Part shown: positions 10,548 to 22,100 of the stretch, in pieces
Layout of the letters: every line of letters begins with the position of its first letter
Position numbering within the stretch: position 1 is the first letter of the stretch
NCBI GenBank assembly: GCA_905220665.1
Contig: CAJNAR010000148.1
Coordinates: forward strand, 62,001-126,000
Source of the DNA: Albugo candida
Lineage: Eukaryota > Oomycota > Peronosporomycetes > Albuginales > Albuginaceae
DNA length: 64,000 bases
Direction: 5' to 3'
Notes under the pieces: generated by a model
Told to the model about the DNA's origin: nothing
Database searches by the model: none
Seen by the model: the letters and a program-made list of their open reading frames with translations, nothing else
Translations under genes and position numbers: made by a program

Positions 10548-11182
10548 GGGAGCGTATATAATCACAACCCCCTTTAGTTATATCACACACATCCTAACTT
10601 AAATGAGAACACCGGAATTTAGTAATAATTTAAAATTAAAACTATCTGCGATACAAATCAGCAATCAAACCCCACCAGCTGGTGTGCTTGGTTACGTCAC
10701 TCATTCTGATTTTAAATTCATTTTCTTGATAGCTACCACGTCTTGTTTCAGAAATTATATCCTGCTAACTATTATAGCTCCAGCTCAATTATATCCTTGC
10801 CGTCAAGATCAATATATTCATTCCTAGTTTCCGTTTCGTACTAATCATACTTTGCGTTGCAATTAAGTACAGCTGTACAATCGGATTGTCGATTACATAT
10901 TGCTAGGCTAATGTCTAGACGCTATGACCACGTCCCTTTAAACTTTTATCATCACATATGTCATTTTTGGGCGAAACGTAAGTGAAGTAAGACTAATTCA
11001 AAATTTAGGGTGTGTGGCGATACCATTTATTAATATAATGTTAATTTACGGCATTTAGGGGGGTGGCGATAGCGGATCCCATTTAACTTAGGAGATTTAG
11101 GGGGTGTACCATACCGGTTTTCTCCTTTAAGTCAGGAGGGCGAGAATAATTAAAGGTGGATGTGTGATTATAGGCGCTCCCA
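10548..11182. mobile_element. Small non-autonomous TIR element (MITE-like), about 635 bp
   Basis: The ends are imperfect inverted repeats of about 75 bp. The left end begins GGGAGCGTATATAATCACA and includes CTAACTTAAATGAGAACACCGG. The complement of the right end begins GGGAGCGCCTATAATCACA and includes CTGACTTAAAGGAGAAAACCGG. No coding potential is seen inside. A third copy of the end sequence (GGAGCGCCTGTAATCAC...) sits at 10434-10480, between MULE A and this element, so a nested or tandem arrangement is likely. Confidence 0.6.
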
Positions 11183-12570
11183 TATAATCCCAAAATAATT
11201 TGTAAAAAGAGTGTAGCCATGTCCCGTCGACTGCAGTAAAATCGCTCTCATTCGGCGGTAGACCAGCCAAGTCTGAAAGATCCTTAGTAGCAAAGGCTGA
11301 GGAGTTTCGGTGTGATGTATTGCTGGGGCTATTAGAGTTTTAATTTAGAGAAGATATTTTTGACTCACAATGAGCAATAACCTTTCCAGCAGCAGGTTGG
11401 TGAGATACTGTGTTTTTACTTGGCAAGTATAGTTCAAAAAATATAATGCCGGGAATCCAAAAGCTGCGAGTGAAACTCATTTCAGATAGATTTCAGCCGT
11501 AAGAGTGAAATTTCTCTAGCATGTAGGTTCTGGCGGGCTTTAGTGAGTGGAGTCACAAGAATCTTGTCTTGTATTCCTTTCGTTTAACTCCTCAACATTG
11601 CAGAACTAGATCACGTACCCGATACAGAGAAGCGCTATCGATGCAATAGTCACCGCTAGTTCAGAAATGCGCACCACCACTTGCAGGATTTCCACTGCAA
11701 CTATCTAAAATTGTCTGCGAATTCCACTCATAGCTGATTTCATTCACATCTATTTGGTCAGTTGTATGGAATTTTCTATATTATGACAAGTTGTACACCG
11801 ACACGCGCAAGACTACGAGGCGGAACATATTTTGCAATAGTGTACTGAGGGATGATTGATTATCAACCCTTCAAATTTTGCAATTGGAGACTGTCTTTTA
11901 ATCCCGAGTACATTCCCGTCTTGGCCAGATGATACCAGCATTTGATGTGCGCATTCCAGCGACGCTGCACCAGTTTAGAGTGAATATTGATTTCCGTCTA
12001 ACGTCAACTTGAGTAAATTTTAGCCATTGAGTTAGGGGGTGAGTGAATACTATCAAGAGGGTGAGTGAATACTAACGGCTTCCAATAAGGGGTGTGTGGC
12101 TATACCGAATCGCTTCAGAATAAATGTGAACATAAATCTGACCTAATAGTCATAAATCAGTTCTTACACTGATTATAACAGATACTACACTTAATCTTAG
12201 CCATGAGACCGAGAAGGCACAATTGAGTCGTGCAAAATTATCAGTTATAAAACTTTCCGCACCACACGAAGAAATAAGCGGGGCATACTCGGAATTTCAC
12301 TAGATATGTGTAAGGTTGCATAATAAATAGGAGGTTATACATCCTTGTAATCCGCTAAATGATGTTTGATAACCTTAAAATAGAGCTGATGACCAATACA
12401 CAGGAAAAATTTAGTATTCGTGGTAGTGCACCACAAAAAATATATCGCAAATGTATTGAGCACGTAAGATAAAATTGGAAAGTAATATATATTAAATGTA
12501 GAAAGGTCCTTAGTTCACTATACTAGCTAGTCTAAGCCTTCTCGTACTAAACGCCCACAGCCATTAATTT
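11183..12570. other. Repeat-rich interval without a supportable gene
   Basis: AT-rich, with a short tandem block GGGTGAGTGAATACTA (twice, about 12038-12076) and the motif GGTGTGTGGCTATACC at about 12100, similar to 10999-11020. A minus-strand open stretch at about 11356-11138 reads protein-like and runs into the right end of the MITE-like element. It has no ATG and I do not recognise it. Confidence 0.4.
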
Positions 12571-14800
12571 AGGGAATTGCTAAACTCACCCTCGCTCTTT
12601 AATAAACTCACCCCATGCATTCTTAACCAATCATATTTCATCATTATTGATATTCTTATAGCCAATCACTCATTATCGTTTCAACCCATCAAGAATCACC
12701 AAATTTTCAATATCCGTGGGCGTTTTTGACATCGAAATTTACCGCCAGTCATCTACCTTCCCGCAAATGTCGATCACAAGCCTCCTGGACTTGACGTGGA
12801 TCTCACTCGAGGACGGTGAACAAGCAATTAGAGCTGCGGCACTCTCTGACGGCTTTCCAGAGAAAGTTGCACGATCCAGAAAAGTCGGAAACCGTCCTGA
12901 GAACAAAGTACGAGTGTGAGCATGCTGGTAGTTACACGACCCAGATCGCCCCGAAAACGCAAGGAAACGAAGCCATAAATGGTTTAACTGTCCTTTCCAA
13001 GTCACTTTGAAGCGCAGGGAGCCAGGGGCTTGACAGTTGAAGATAGATAATAGTACTCACAGCCATGACCTTTCGCACCTTAGTGCATATTCTTCTGTAC
13101 GCAGTCTTAGGATTACTGCACGTCGGCAGGTGGCTTCACTTCACAATGCTGCTGTCCCTCCCAGAACAATCTCATCAATGCTTCAATGAAATGATCAATC
13201 CTTTTGTGCTACAGCAAAAGATGTTAATAACATCACGCAAGCTTTACGCTGGGGGGACCTTGTTGAGAGCACACCTTTGGAAGATTTACTTGATAAATTG
13301 TTAGTATGTCCCCGTCCAGAGTTACATCGTGTGCGAAGAAATGACACAAATCAATTGATTCCTCTTCTCGGTTCTCCCTAGCTCCAGCAAAGAAATTACC
13401 GAGCATTTTTGCGCAAACAAAATCTGTATTTTAGTCTGCACATACAAGACTAACCGTTTTGACTTGCCTATGTTGCAATGTGTAGTGATGCATCAAGCAA
13501 ATATTCCTTTACCCTATTTTATTGTTTCTTGACAGGGAAAACAGAGCAGGATTAAACTTGCGCATTGAAGTCTTTTCAGGAATTTTTTCATTCAACTGCA
13601 TTTGAAAACTTGGTGTTTGTCACGGATCAGGAACTTGCGCTCATGAATGCCCGTGGGACTGTATTCCCTGCAAAAGGCACATCTGGACTAAATTGTTGCT
13701 AATTTACAAAACACTCGAAATATACCGGTGGGGGAAAGCTGGGACACGTTTTCATTAGATTGAAGGAAGCTAATGGACTCACCAAACCTGAAGGATTACG
13801 GAACAAATCTAGAAAAAATGTAACATTTATACTCGCCCCAGATCATGCACTATCCCGAACGAACATGCTTAACATACAAAGAGAAGGTTGAAATTTCAAT
13901 TCGTCTTTGTAGTTTGTTTCTGTATGGACCAAGAATGTAAAGAAATTTGGTCAAACTTCTAGCTCGCGAGCAGAAGGGATGCACGCAACATTGAAAAAAT
14001 ACATCGGTAAAAATTCAGGGGATTTGCTGTCTGTTTACAATAGGATCAGGCTTTCTTGTGCAAATCAATTCAAGAGAATTTAGAATACCAATACAATGCA
14101 ATCCATCTGCGTGGGCACAATAACATTTTGAAATCCGATGTGGCATGGAGTTCGACGAGAGATATCAAAGCATCCATCAAATAGAGCCCGCAAACAGGAT
14201 CAATAACAACAATAGTGAATTACCAAGGACCATTTGCACCTGTGTACATCAGCAGACAATAGGCTTACCATGTGAACATAAATTTCATCAGCTAATTCAA
14301 CAGAAGACATCACTTGCAAAAGAAGACTTTGACTCACAATGGTGGCTCAAGCAGGAAACCCCCATCAATTAATCATTGCCAATCTACAACAGGAGATTCT
14401 TGACTTGCTAACTTTGAAACTACCTCGTCGGCAATATCACATTTACAATTCAATTTGTGAACAATAAAAAACACAACAATCCATGATCACTCGACACTCA
14501 GGGTAAGAGGCAGCCCATCAGTTTCACGCAATCATTCAACAGAAAGAGATTCTTCAGCTTTTGTATATGTCCAGGCAAAAAATCAAAACTGGATTTCTAA
14601 TCCGCAAACTCGTCGCCTTCCCAGATACAGTATTAGTCAAGCAACAGGACATAATGCCAGGAGTTGCAGGTTGCATCCTGCATCAAGTTCAACTTTCATC
14701 AAATCAAACAAAAATGATTGACTAAAATAATGAAGTATGATTGGTTGAAAATGCATGGGGTGAGTTCAGTAAAAAGCGAGGGTGAGTTTAGCAATTCCCT
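12571..14800 (+). mobile_element. Degenerate MULE B (FAR1/FRS-like) with about 75-bp TIRs
   Basis: The left end AGGGAATTGCTAAACTCACC... and the complement of the right end match over about 75 bp, sharing blocks such as CTCACCCTCGCT and CTCACCCCATGCATT. The interior holds plus-strand fragments of a FAR1-type MULE transposase. No exact target duplication was found. The right end directly abuts the next element. Confidence 0.75.
12767..14372 (+). pseudogene. Broken FAR1/MULE-type transposase
   Basis: Three plus-strand blocks in transposase order. An N-terminal FAR1-like DNA-binding segment (EDGEQAIRAAALSDGF, then YECEHAGSYTTQ) spans a frame change at about 12816-12919. A DDE-region block at about 13615-13700 reads TDQELALMNARGTVFP, followed in another frame by CKRHIW. 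A SWIM finger at 14145-14372 reads CTCVHQQTIGLPCEHKFHQL. Stops and frame changes separate them, so it is dead. Similar domains serve host FHY3/FAR1 factors, but the TIRs argue for a transposon. Confidence 0.75.
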
Positions 14801-16275
14801 TAGGGATTATAAAAAATATATACCAAGCTCGTATACTATACATAAGGATATACACATTGCACACTTCAATATCAGCAACGGAAAGCGACGACACAAATTA
14901 GCAGCAGCTTCTTTCGATAACAGGAGTCATTCCAATAAAAGGGACATAATTCAAGCAGTAATCAAGCACAACCGAGAATGTAACCGACCGTTTCGTGTGG
15001 TATCAAGTGACAAGCGTTATAAAGCAGTGTGCACACAACATGACTTCTCTTTGTTGTGCAGTTTTCCTTTTCGCAGACAATCAGCCCTCCAACAAATTTT
15101 TCTTTGCACGCCTGTCAAGTATCCTAATCGCTAAAGGCGTATCGTAGATATACAACAAACCGCTTCAAGTCTTCCAGTCAGAGATATGGCCATAATCTCC
15201 GGTAGGAAAGTGACTGGTGATGATACAAACCAAGCGAATTCCACCACATATATGCACTGTGCTGACGAGCTCCAAATTTTGAAGCTTGAGGTATAAGGAA
15301 GTGATATTAAGCAATACAGGCTCATTCTATCCTACCTACATGGCTGGGTTAAACATTTGAGGCCACGAAGCGAAGCTTGAGATCGTAAATGATGAATTCA
15401 TACGGTTGATATCATTCTCTGGGAAGGACTATAAGCATATAAGTTATACAGTGAGCGTGGATATCCGTGGACGGCACATTTGTATAGACATCAATCGGTG
15501 GATCCTCCTTGTTGCGTGAATTTAAAATGGAAACAAGGAGATCCAAAATATCGGAGTTGGGCTTGTGTCGTTAGAGAATGAAGATATCTGGAGCTGTTTT
15601 TTGAAGTTCTACTCTCTCACCTCAAGCCATCTCCAGCATTCGTGATATCGGATAGGGAAAAGGCGTTTATGAAAGCTATGCATACATCGGCACCCGACGC
15701 CCCACATTTTGTCTGCTTCCGGCATTTGATGGAAGATTTTAAAGAAATACAAGTAAAAATTGTTGAAGAATTTGGCGTGGATATTGGCTNGTTCACGAAC
15801 AACGGAAGAGTACGAGAAGGNGAAAGCGAATATCACAAGTTNGAACAGCAGTGTGCTNTTGTNGNNTCANGAGGTTGAGCGTGAAGATTGGTCAACAGGT
15901 TNCTCATCATGTCCAAAATACAACACTTTTGACATCAGAAAACGTGGATTCGGTAAGCAGCGTGTTNAAGGNAATTCGGAGCCTTCCTATCATCGACTGC
16001 TTGATGGGGATCGAACGTTACGTGACGTGCAAGCGAACGAGGTGTGGAATGTGCAACCGATTTGGCCATAATCGCAGGACTTGTGCAATAAGGGACGCGT
16101 AATTGTATGCTTCATTAACCTTACTACATAGTGCATTATTGATCAGAGGTTTTTAATCCAAGACTGGTTTTCCTCGTTATAATCCTACGCATGTGTATTT
16201 CCGTACGTATAGCATACAGCCTTGGTATTTTTTTTTATTTATTTATCAAAACGGTATATTTATTTATATTCCCTT
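14801..16275 (+). mobile_element. Internally deleted MULE C
   Basis: The ends share an inverted block: ATACCAAGCTCGTATACTATAC at about 14823 against the complement of GCATACAGCCTTGGTAT at about 16207-16225. It encloses plus-strand remnants of a MULE transposase. It starts directly at the right end of MULE B. The end sequence matches the relic at 7861-7965, so this family has at least two loci here. The exact outer ends are uncertain. Confidence 0.65.
14868..16102 (+). pseudogene. Internally deleted MULE transposase with zinc knuckle
   Basis: The N-terminal part (14868-15134) carries NRPFRVVSSDKRYKAVC, typical of the MULE N-terminal domain. After a degenerate stretch comes the DDE block VISDREKAFMKA with HFVCFRHLMEDF (about 15640-15790). 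A stretch with several Ns includes LTSEN and IDCLMGIERYV, followed directly by a CCHC knuckle (CGMCNRFGHNRRTC) at about 16045-16090. The SWIM region present in MULE A is missing, so the C-terminal part has been deleted and fused. Confidence 0.7.
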
Positions 16276-16954
16276 CCCTTAATTTATTGTCCAATAGCTG
16301 TAAATTGATTAGACTGATGTGTTCCACACTGGTTGAGGGACATCTACTTCAACAAATTGAACTGAGAAGCCGATGAGAGATCTCCGCTTGGACTATTTTG
16401 ATGAGTCGAAATATCGACTGAATCACGTTACAGTAGAGTATATAACTTTCTTTGAAAGAGTGATTGTTAATCTCACTGTATCCAAATGGATTTCTCAGCA
16501 AGTTGGAGTGAAGGTTAAACTAAGTGTCGTGAAACCTTTGTGCTCTGTGATAGGTGAGGCCAAATAAGATACAAGAAGCGAGGCACACACAAAGTATTAC
16601 TTTCGATTCAGTATTGTTCTATTAGGAATGTTTTTCTTCGATGCATTGACCACAAGAGCACGATTCGATAGACGCGTCGCGCTCGATCGTTATGAGAGTA
16701 CACCAAAGTGCCAAACACAAGCACTCGCGTGCAAATAGACTCGTAAGTGACACATTGTGAACGGTGTCTAGTAAGCCATCACTCGCTGCATCTCAACACT
16801 TATTTCAACGCAGAAGACACGCACATATTTGTTAAATAAAGGAACGGAGCACACAAGATTAGACTTTTTTTCATTTCATTAGTATTAAACTATCGAGAAT
16901 TCGTGTTGCGTGCGCCCACGGCGCCAGAATTGTACAATTCTGGAAAATTTGCAT
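16276..16954. other. Interval with one protein-like ORF of unknown origin
   Basis: A 64-codon plus-strand frame (16373-16567) begins MRDLRLDYFDESKYRL and ends VIGEAK. It has a regular amphipathic pattern and reads like part of a real protein. I cannot name a family, and the frame upstream is broken. The rest of the interval shows nothing. Confidence 0.35.
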
Positions 16955-17510
16955 CTATTGGGTGCTTCGTCCTTTCCTTCTGTACCAAAAGCTAGCCTTT
17001 GTCGTGATACAAAGTGTTCCAATTCTCAGCACGGAGAGCAATGAGCGTATCTGATACCGATACCTGCCGAAGAAACTGGTCATATGGAAATCCTCTCCAA
17101 ATGTCAATTTCCCATCACACATGGACATTTTGAGGGACTTGAGTAAAGCGCCAGCCACAATTATTGCTTTCCAGGAGACACGAGCACAACTTTGTACTTG
17201 CGCGCGAGACAGATGAAACAGCTATGAAATTCCGCTGTAGCTACTCCGTTTATTGGGTTCACTGGAGGCCACTTTGCAACTACCACAACTTGATCAAAAG
17301 TTGACTCTACTGAGATCGAAGCGTGCTCTAAAAGGCCATTCTTCTCTAAACCGTCATCCTTGTATTCGTACTCGCAGAAAGTGTCGGGCAAAAGATCAAG
17401 AGTTCCATAATATGATGATTCCTGGATTGCGCAATTCAGACTTTTGAGACCATGATTTGCAGTGAGAGGGACCAGAAATTGTAATCGCGAAAGAGCACGA
17501 ACATTTTCTA
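16955..17510 (-). pseudogene. Unassigned decayed coding sequence
   Basis: A minus-strand frame runs from about 17510 to a stop at 17161 without an ATG near its start. A second frame continues from 17158 to 16955, as if one frameshift split a longer protein. The composition is protein-like (for example VVVVAKWPPVNPINGV and FGRYRYQIRSLL), but I recognise no domain. It lies downstream of the broken gene at 17818-18814, on the same strand, with the palindrome at 17544-17801 between them. It might be the distal part of the same gene; this is inference. Confidence 0.35.
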
Positions 17511-17543
17511 CAGTTCGACGATATTAAATAATCTTAGTGCACC

Positions 17544-17801
17544 AAGAGGCATTCATAACCACGATTTGATATGCCGTTTATGCGTTGTCCAGTGTTTACA
17601 CCTTCCATCCAGTTAACCACATGATGACGAGGAGCTAAATGCGATATGTGTTCCCTAACTGACCCAGACCAATAATTGCGGGTCAGTTAGGGAACACATA
17701 CGACATTTAGCTCCTCGTCATAATGTGGTTAACTGGATGGAAGGTGTAAACACTGGACAACGCATAAACGGCATATCAAATGGTGGTTATGAATGCCTCT
17801 T
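17544..17801. repeat. Near-perfect 122-bp inverted repeat (258-bp palindrome)
   Basis: The left arm 17544-17665 (from AAGAGGCATTCATAACCAC to TAACTGACCC) pairs with the right arm 17680-17801 (from GGGTCAGTTAGGG to GAATGCCTCTT), with a 14-base spacer. By eye there are only about five mismatches, three clustered near the centre. The arms contain no recognisable gene. It could be a foldback or MITE-like element or a recent inverted duplication. No target duplication is evident. Confidence 0.9.
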
Positions 17802-17817
17802 ACCACAGACTTTGCAC

Positions 17818-18814
17818 TTACTCATATCGGTATGTGTATTGTGAACAAACAGAATGTGTTCCTGAGGATGCCTTTGCTGTTTGGTTCGGCGTTTTCAAAA
17901 ATAAGTGCTTGACCATGCTCACTGTCAGGCAATCCAAGCAATTTTCTCTTTGGGACATGTCGGACAACGCGTCTATTACATAGCATTGCGATTGTGAAGA
18001 AAGAGTTTGTACTCCAAAGCAAAATTTGGAATCCGCATCGGAGGGACGATTTCCATTATATAAAAGTACGTACTTGTTGTGATGTTCCTGTAACGTTTCT
18101 TTAGAACGATGCACTTTTGACGAGATCTCATCCTTGAACGACTTGCATATGTCGTTAAAAAGAATGATAGTTTTACCGTGACAGAATGTTTTGTCATAGC
18201 GTGAATCCTTGTATACGTTGGCATTTGATGTTTCTATCACATACAGAGAAAAGATAAAGATACGATCATGGCGCAGAGTGTATTTTTCCATGCTGCCTGA
18301 ATCACTGTATGTCTGCATACACAACTCGCATGCAAACGGGTACATCATTCTAGGTAGAAGAATGCACAAGTACTTAGATTCTTTGCTACTTTCTTCGGCG
18401 GGGTTGTCGGCAAGCATTAGATGATTTTGAAATTCGGTCTGCATCTTTCCATGTTGATAAGAGGTAGTAGGGGGAGTTGAGTGCGTCCCGCCAATATCTT
18501 CATTGGCAATTACACGTTCGGAAGTTTTGACTCTCAGTGTGAGACATTTCATTTTATCATAGCAAAATCCCAAATTGGCTCGAATATAATTTGATGGAGC
18601 AATGACCCAGTATTTGGCAGATTCGAATCCGTTTTGATTGTTGACAGTCACCTCTATCTCTTCGACGTGAATTGCGCCTGCGACTAGCAAACACGAGTGA
18701 CAACCGCGATAGTTCCGTGAAGTCACGGTGATATCCCACGAGTCCAAATGCTTAGCGGAGTGCCTAGAATGCTAAAGGACACCGAGTACGATGAGGAGTG
18801 TGGCTTTCATCATG
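17818..18814 (-). pseudogene. Secreted-protein-like gene with an early in-frame stop
   Basis: From ATG at 18814 the frame reads a signal-peptide-like start (MMKATLLIVLGVL) and then hits TAG at codon 14. The same frame continues open for about 310 codons to TAA at 17818. The body is rich in cysteine pairs (CHSC, CELC, CLDC) without a canonical CX2CX5G, which fits an apoplastic or effector-type protein. Alternatives to a pseudogene are a 39-nt intron (GTACTC...CTAAG) that would restore the frame but shorten the signal peptide, or a start I cannot see. It ends 17 bases from the large palindrome. No family recognised. Confidence 0.5.
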
Positions 18815-19134
18815 GTAAATGAATAATGATACGTGGTGAGTATTACTTTTGGGATCGTATCCTGCCAACCACACAATCATCCCATTTCCTTTTAGCACAT
18901 ACCCTCTAATAGATGCTTCATGATAGTACGTTGATGTGTGGGGAAATATATGCTAGTATCCTCCGATACAAAATAACGTTCGACAAATGGTATTGCAAAT
19001 GAGTTAACTGTGACATTTGACGACTTGACTTTATGAGGCTTCCCGGTGAGGAAATACCACGATTACAGCGTGTCTTTATCCAACCGTTACGCCAAAAAAG
19101 GGTAATTGAAGGATTAGATATGTCGAGCAACGAT
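18815..19134. other. Short interval without recognisable features
   Basis: Presumed 5' flank of the minus-strand gene ending at 18814 and junction with the LINE. I see nothing else. Confidence 0.4.
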
Positions 19135-19169
19135 CTAGTGCGTCATTTCTGCTTGAATCAGCACAACAA

Positions 19170-22100
19170 TTATGCAACTGCTATATCCAGTCCTACACCT
19201 GTGGCCCTCCATAACTGTGCCGTGTGATCGCACTCTATAAAGAGATGTTGATCGGATTCCACTGCCCCACACGAAGGCTGCGTGCACAATATAATGTCGG
19301 GCTGAATATCCTTTAAGAACCAGAACGAGATCGAACCGGCAACATACGAAAGCCTAGACGAACTGTAGATCTTCGTAAATAGGTAATACACGTTTTCGAA
19401 GATGCCGTGATGTCGCCATAAAAGTTCGAACTCGTTCTGAATCCAGTGCGTCCGATCTCTCCCGTGATGACCAATGTATCGACATCGGATGACTCTTGGN
19501 TGGTTTGGGAGGTTTCCAGACGATTCGTGAGAGTTGTGAGCGTGGTATAGANGNAAAATAATGTTTCNNTTCCTTGGGTTTTACTCCCACATAAAATGAT
19601 CTGCCACTTGTGGTTGGTGTAATCCAAGTGATGAGACCAAACGTCGAGTGGATACGCTGGAGAATCTGAGTGACTTCATTGTAAAGTCGACTCTGCAACT
19701 TTTCTTCAGCCATATCCGATGTGTTCAGCTCTTCGTCGTTGTAATAGTTGGCGACGAAATCTTCCTCCGTTGGCCATGTGTCGCCTTCCCCAAAAAAGTC
19801 TTGCAGACTTCGGATCTCGAAAAGCGTAGCGAACGATTTCCGAAATGTGCGATGTGGTTCATTCACCATGCCAAGATTGTACCAAACGTTCTGCGTACTC
19901 GGATTACGAGTAGCAGCTTCGTAATGTAACTTTTGGTCGCAGTGAAACCACATCGGTTATTCCATGTAGTACTGACGGCGTTGTGAAACATTTAAATCTG
20001 ATATTGAAATGCTCCAATCCATCTGATGCCACATCTTAAATGCGTGTTACCACCATGAAGATGTGCTCTCCCATTGAACCAATTTCCCATGTCGATTTGG
20101 TGCGATGGTGAATATATCCATCGGCTTGTGGGGTCCAAAAGGAGGTTGGATAAGTTGTAGTAATTTCGTCGAAGCAGTTCTCCAATTCGTAGGAATGATT
20201 GTTGACGCATCGGATGCGAACTGCTGAAGGAATTGAATACGCTGTAGCTTTTAATCGTCCCACCAAAAAAGGAACTTGTAGTCCACCATCTTGTCGACCA
20301 AGATATAAAAACTCTTTGCTGAGTAGGTGAACATGTTTTGAATCTTTTTTGTGTTTCCGACCAAGCACAAATCGATTTAACATCGATTACCACTGTCGAA
20401 TTGTCGCTGCTGGTATGTCTACGTGCATCGTGTAATGCCACAAACGTGATAAAATCATCGTCTGCGCAACCAGTAGTCGACCACGAACAGTTCTTGCTCG
20501 TCGAAACCATGCACCAAACCCATCGTAAAAACGCTTGTCGAGAGTTGAAATAACCATCGAGTGAGTTGGTTTCTGGCCGAACGGAATACCCAAATACTTG
20601 ACCGAATCCTCCGGACCCATTATGGTCAAATTGGGAATACGTGGACACGGCATGGTCCGATTCAACGAGAGCAAAGATGATTTACTCAAGTTGAGTTTCG
20701 CACCCGATCCATCGCAATAGACTTGGACGAGTTCGTGTTGCGTCAAAACACCATTTGGTGTCACTGAAAGCAATTTCGAATCGTCCGCAAAAAATAATCC
20801 AGTTGCGACAGTCTGCCATTAATTCAAATGCCATGTTCTTCATGTTGTCGTAGTAGATTTTCCAAAGGTTCGATCGTCATCAGAAAAAGTAATGCTGAGA
20901 GAGGATCACCTTGTTTCACTCCACGGTGTGGTGTAATGGACGGTGTGATATTTCCACTGATCATCAACTGCGCCTTTGTGTTATTGTACAAAGGACGAAC
21001 CCAGTCGATGAAACTTTATCCAACGCCCATTTTTTCCAAAACGCTAAACATGTACGTCCAATTGACTCGATCATAAGCTTTCTCAAAGTCGAGAAAAGGC
21101 GCATAAGCTTCCTCCCCACGACGAGTGACCAAGTTTTGAATGTCGGTCAGATGTCGAATATGGTGATGCATTGACCGTCCTCGCACAAATGCTTTTTGAT
21201 CTTGATGGATCAATTTTACCAAAAAACGTTGCAATCGATACGCCAACACTTATGAAAGTACTTTTACATCGACGCAAAGCAGTGCGATCGGTCAATCATT
21301 GCCAGGATCACCTCGTGATCCTTTCTTGTATAAAAGTGTGATTCCTGAACGGCGTTGTGATCGAAGTAAAATTCCGCTTTCCAGCTGATATTCGAACACG
21401 ATCTTCAGACACTCTCCAAACGTTTCCGGATCAAGCTGATAAAATGCAGCTAGTAGTCCATCCATACCTGGAGAAGAACTACTCCGCATGTGCTTGATCG
21501 CTTCCATCATCTCATTCGTACTTAACCGAGTGGAGAGACGGTCTTGCTCTGCTGAGGCAAGTGAAACTTGAATCGAATCGAGTAACTTTTTTTGCTTTCT
21601 GTCACTTGGACCATATGAGTCGGTCTCTGAGCTATAAGGAGATCCCATGACACCACCCCAATGATCTCTGAATTCGTCAATAATCTCCCTCGGGTTCGAT
21701 GTCACGGTACCACATTTTTTTGTAACATTTCGATCGGCACGCGACGACAAGAACTATCCGGAGGGCGAAAAAAATGCTTGGAAGAGTTCTCCATATGCTT
21801 CACGTGATGGTCGAAGCTTTCATCTTGGTTGTATTTCGCATTGTTTTCGACTGAGATTCTAAATTGTTGGAGACTCGATTCGTAAAAATACCGTGACTCA
21901 ATGGTGTCTTGGATGCGATATCGAGCTGCTGCGAATTCCAAAACACGCAGACTAGACTCAGCATCACGTCGGCTATTTTTTGCAATCTTTTGTTCAATGC
22001 TTTGAAGCTGTTTCTTGATTTTCGTCTTCCAACTTTCCCACAATTTACCGGGGTTCGAAGTTGTCCGTAACTGTTCGAGCACCAAAATCGCTTCCAATCT

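Noticed and set aside
7966..16275. CRISPR-like or satellite array, suggested by short tandem units in the MULE ends
   Set aside because: Units are few, imperfect and confined to TIRs; there are no regular spacers, and the genome is eukaryotic.
17780..17983. 67-codon plus-strand ORF beside the palindrome
   Set aside because: It is antisense to the longer cysteine-pair frame at 17818-18814 and has no independent support.
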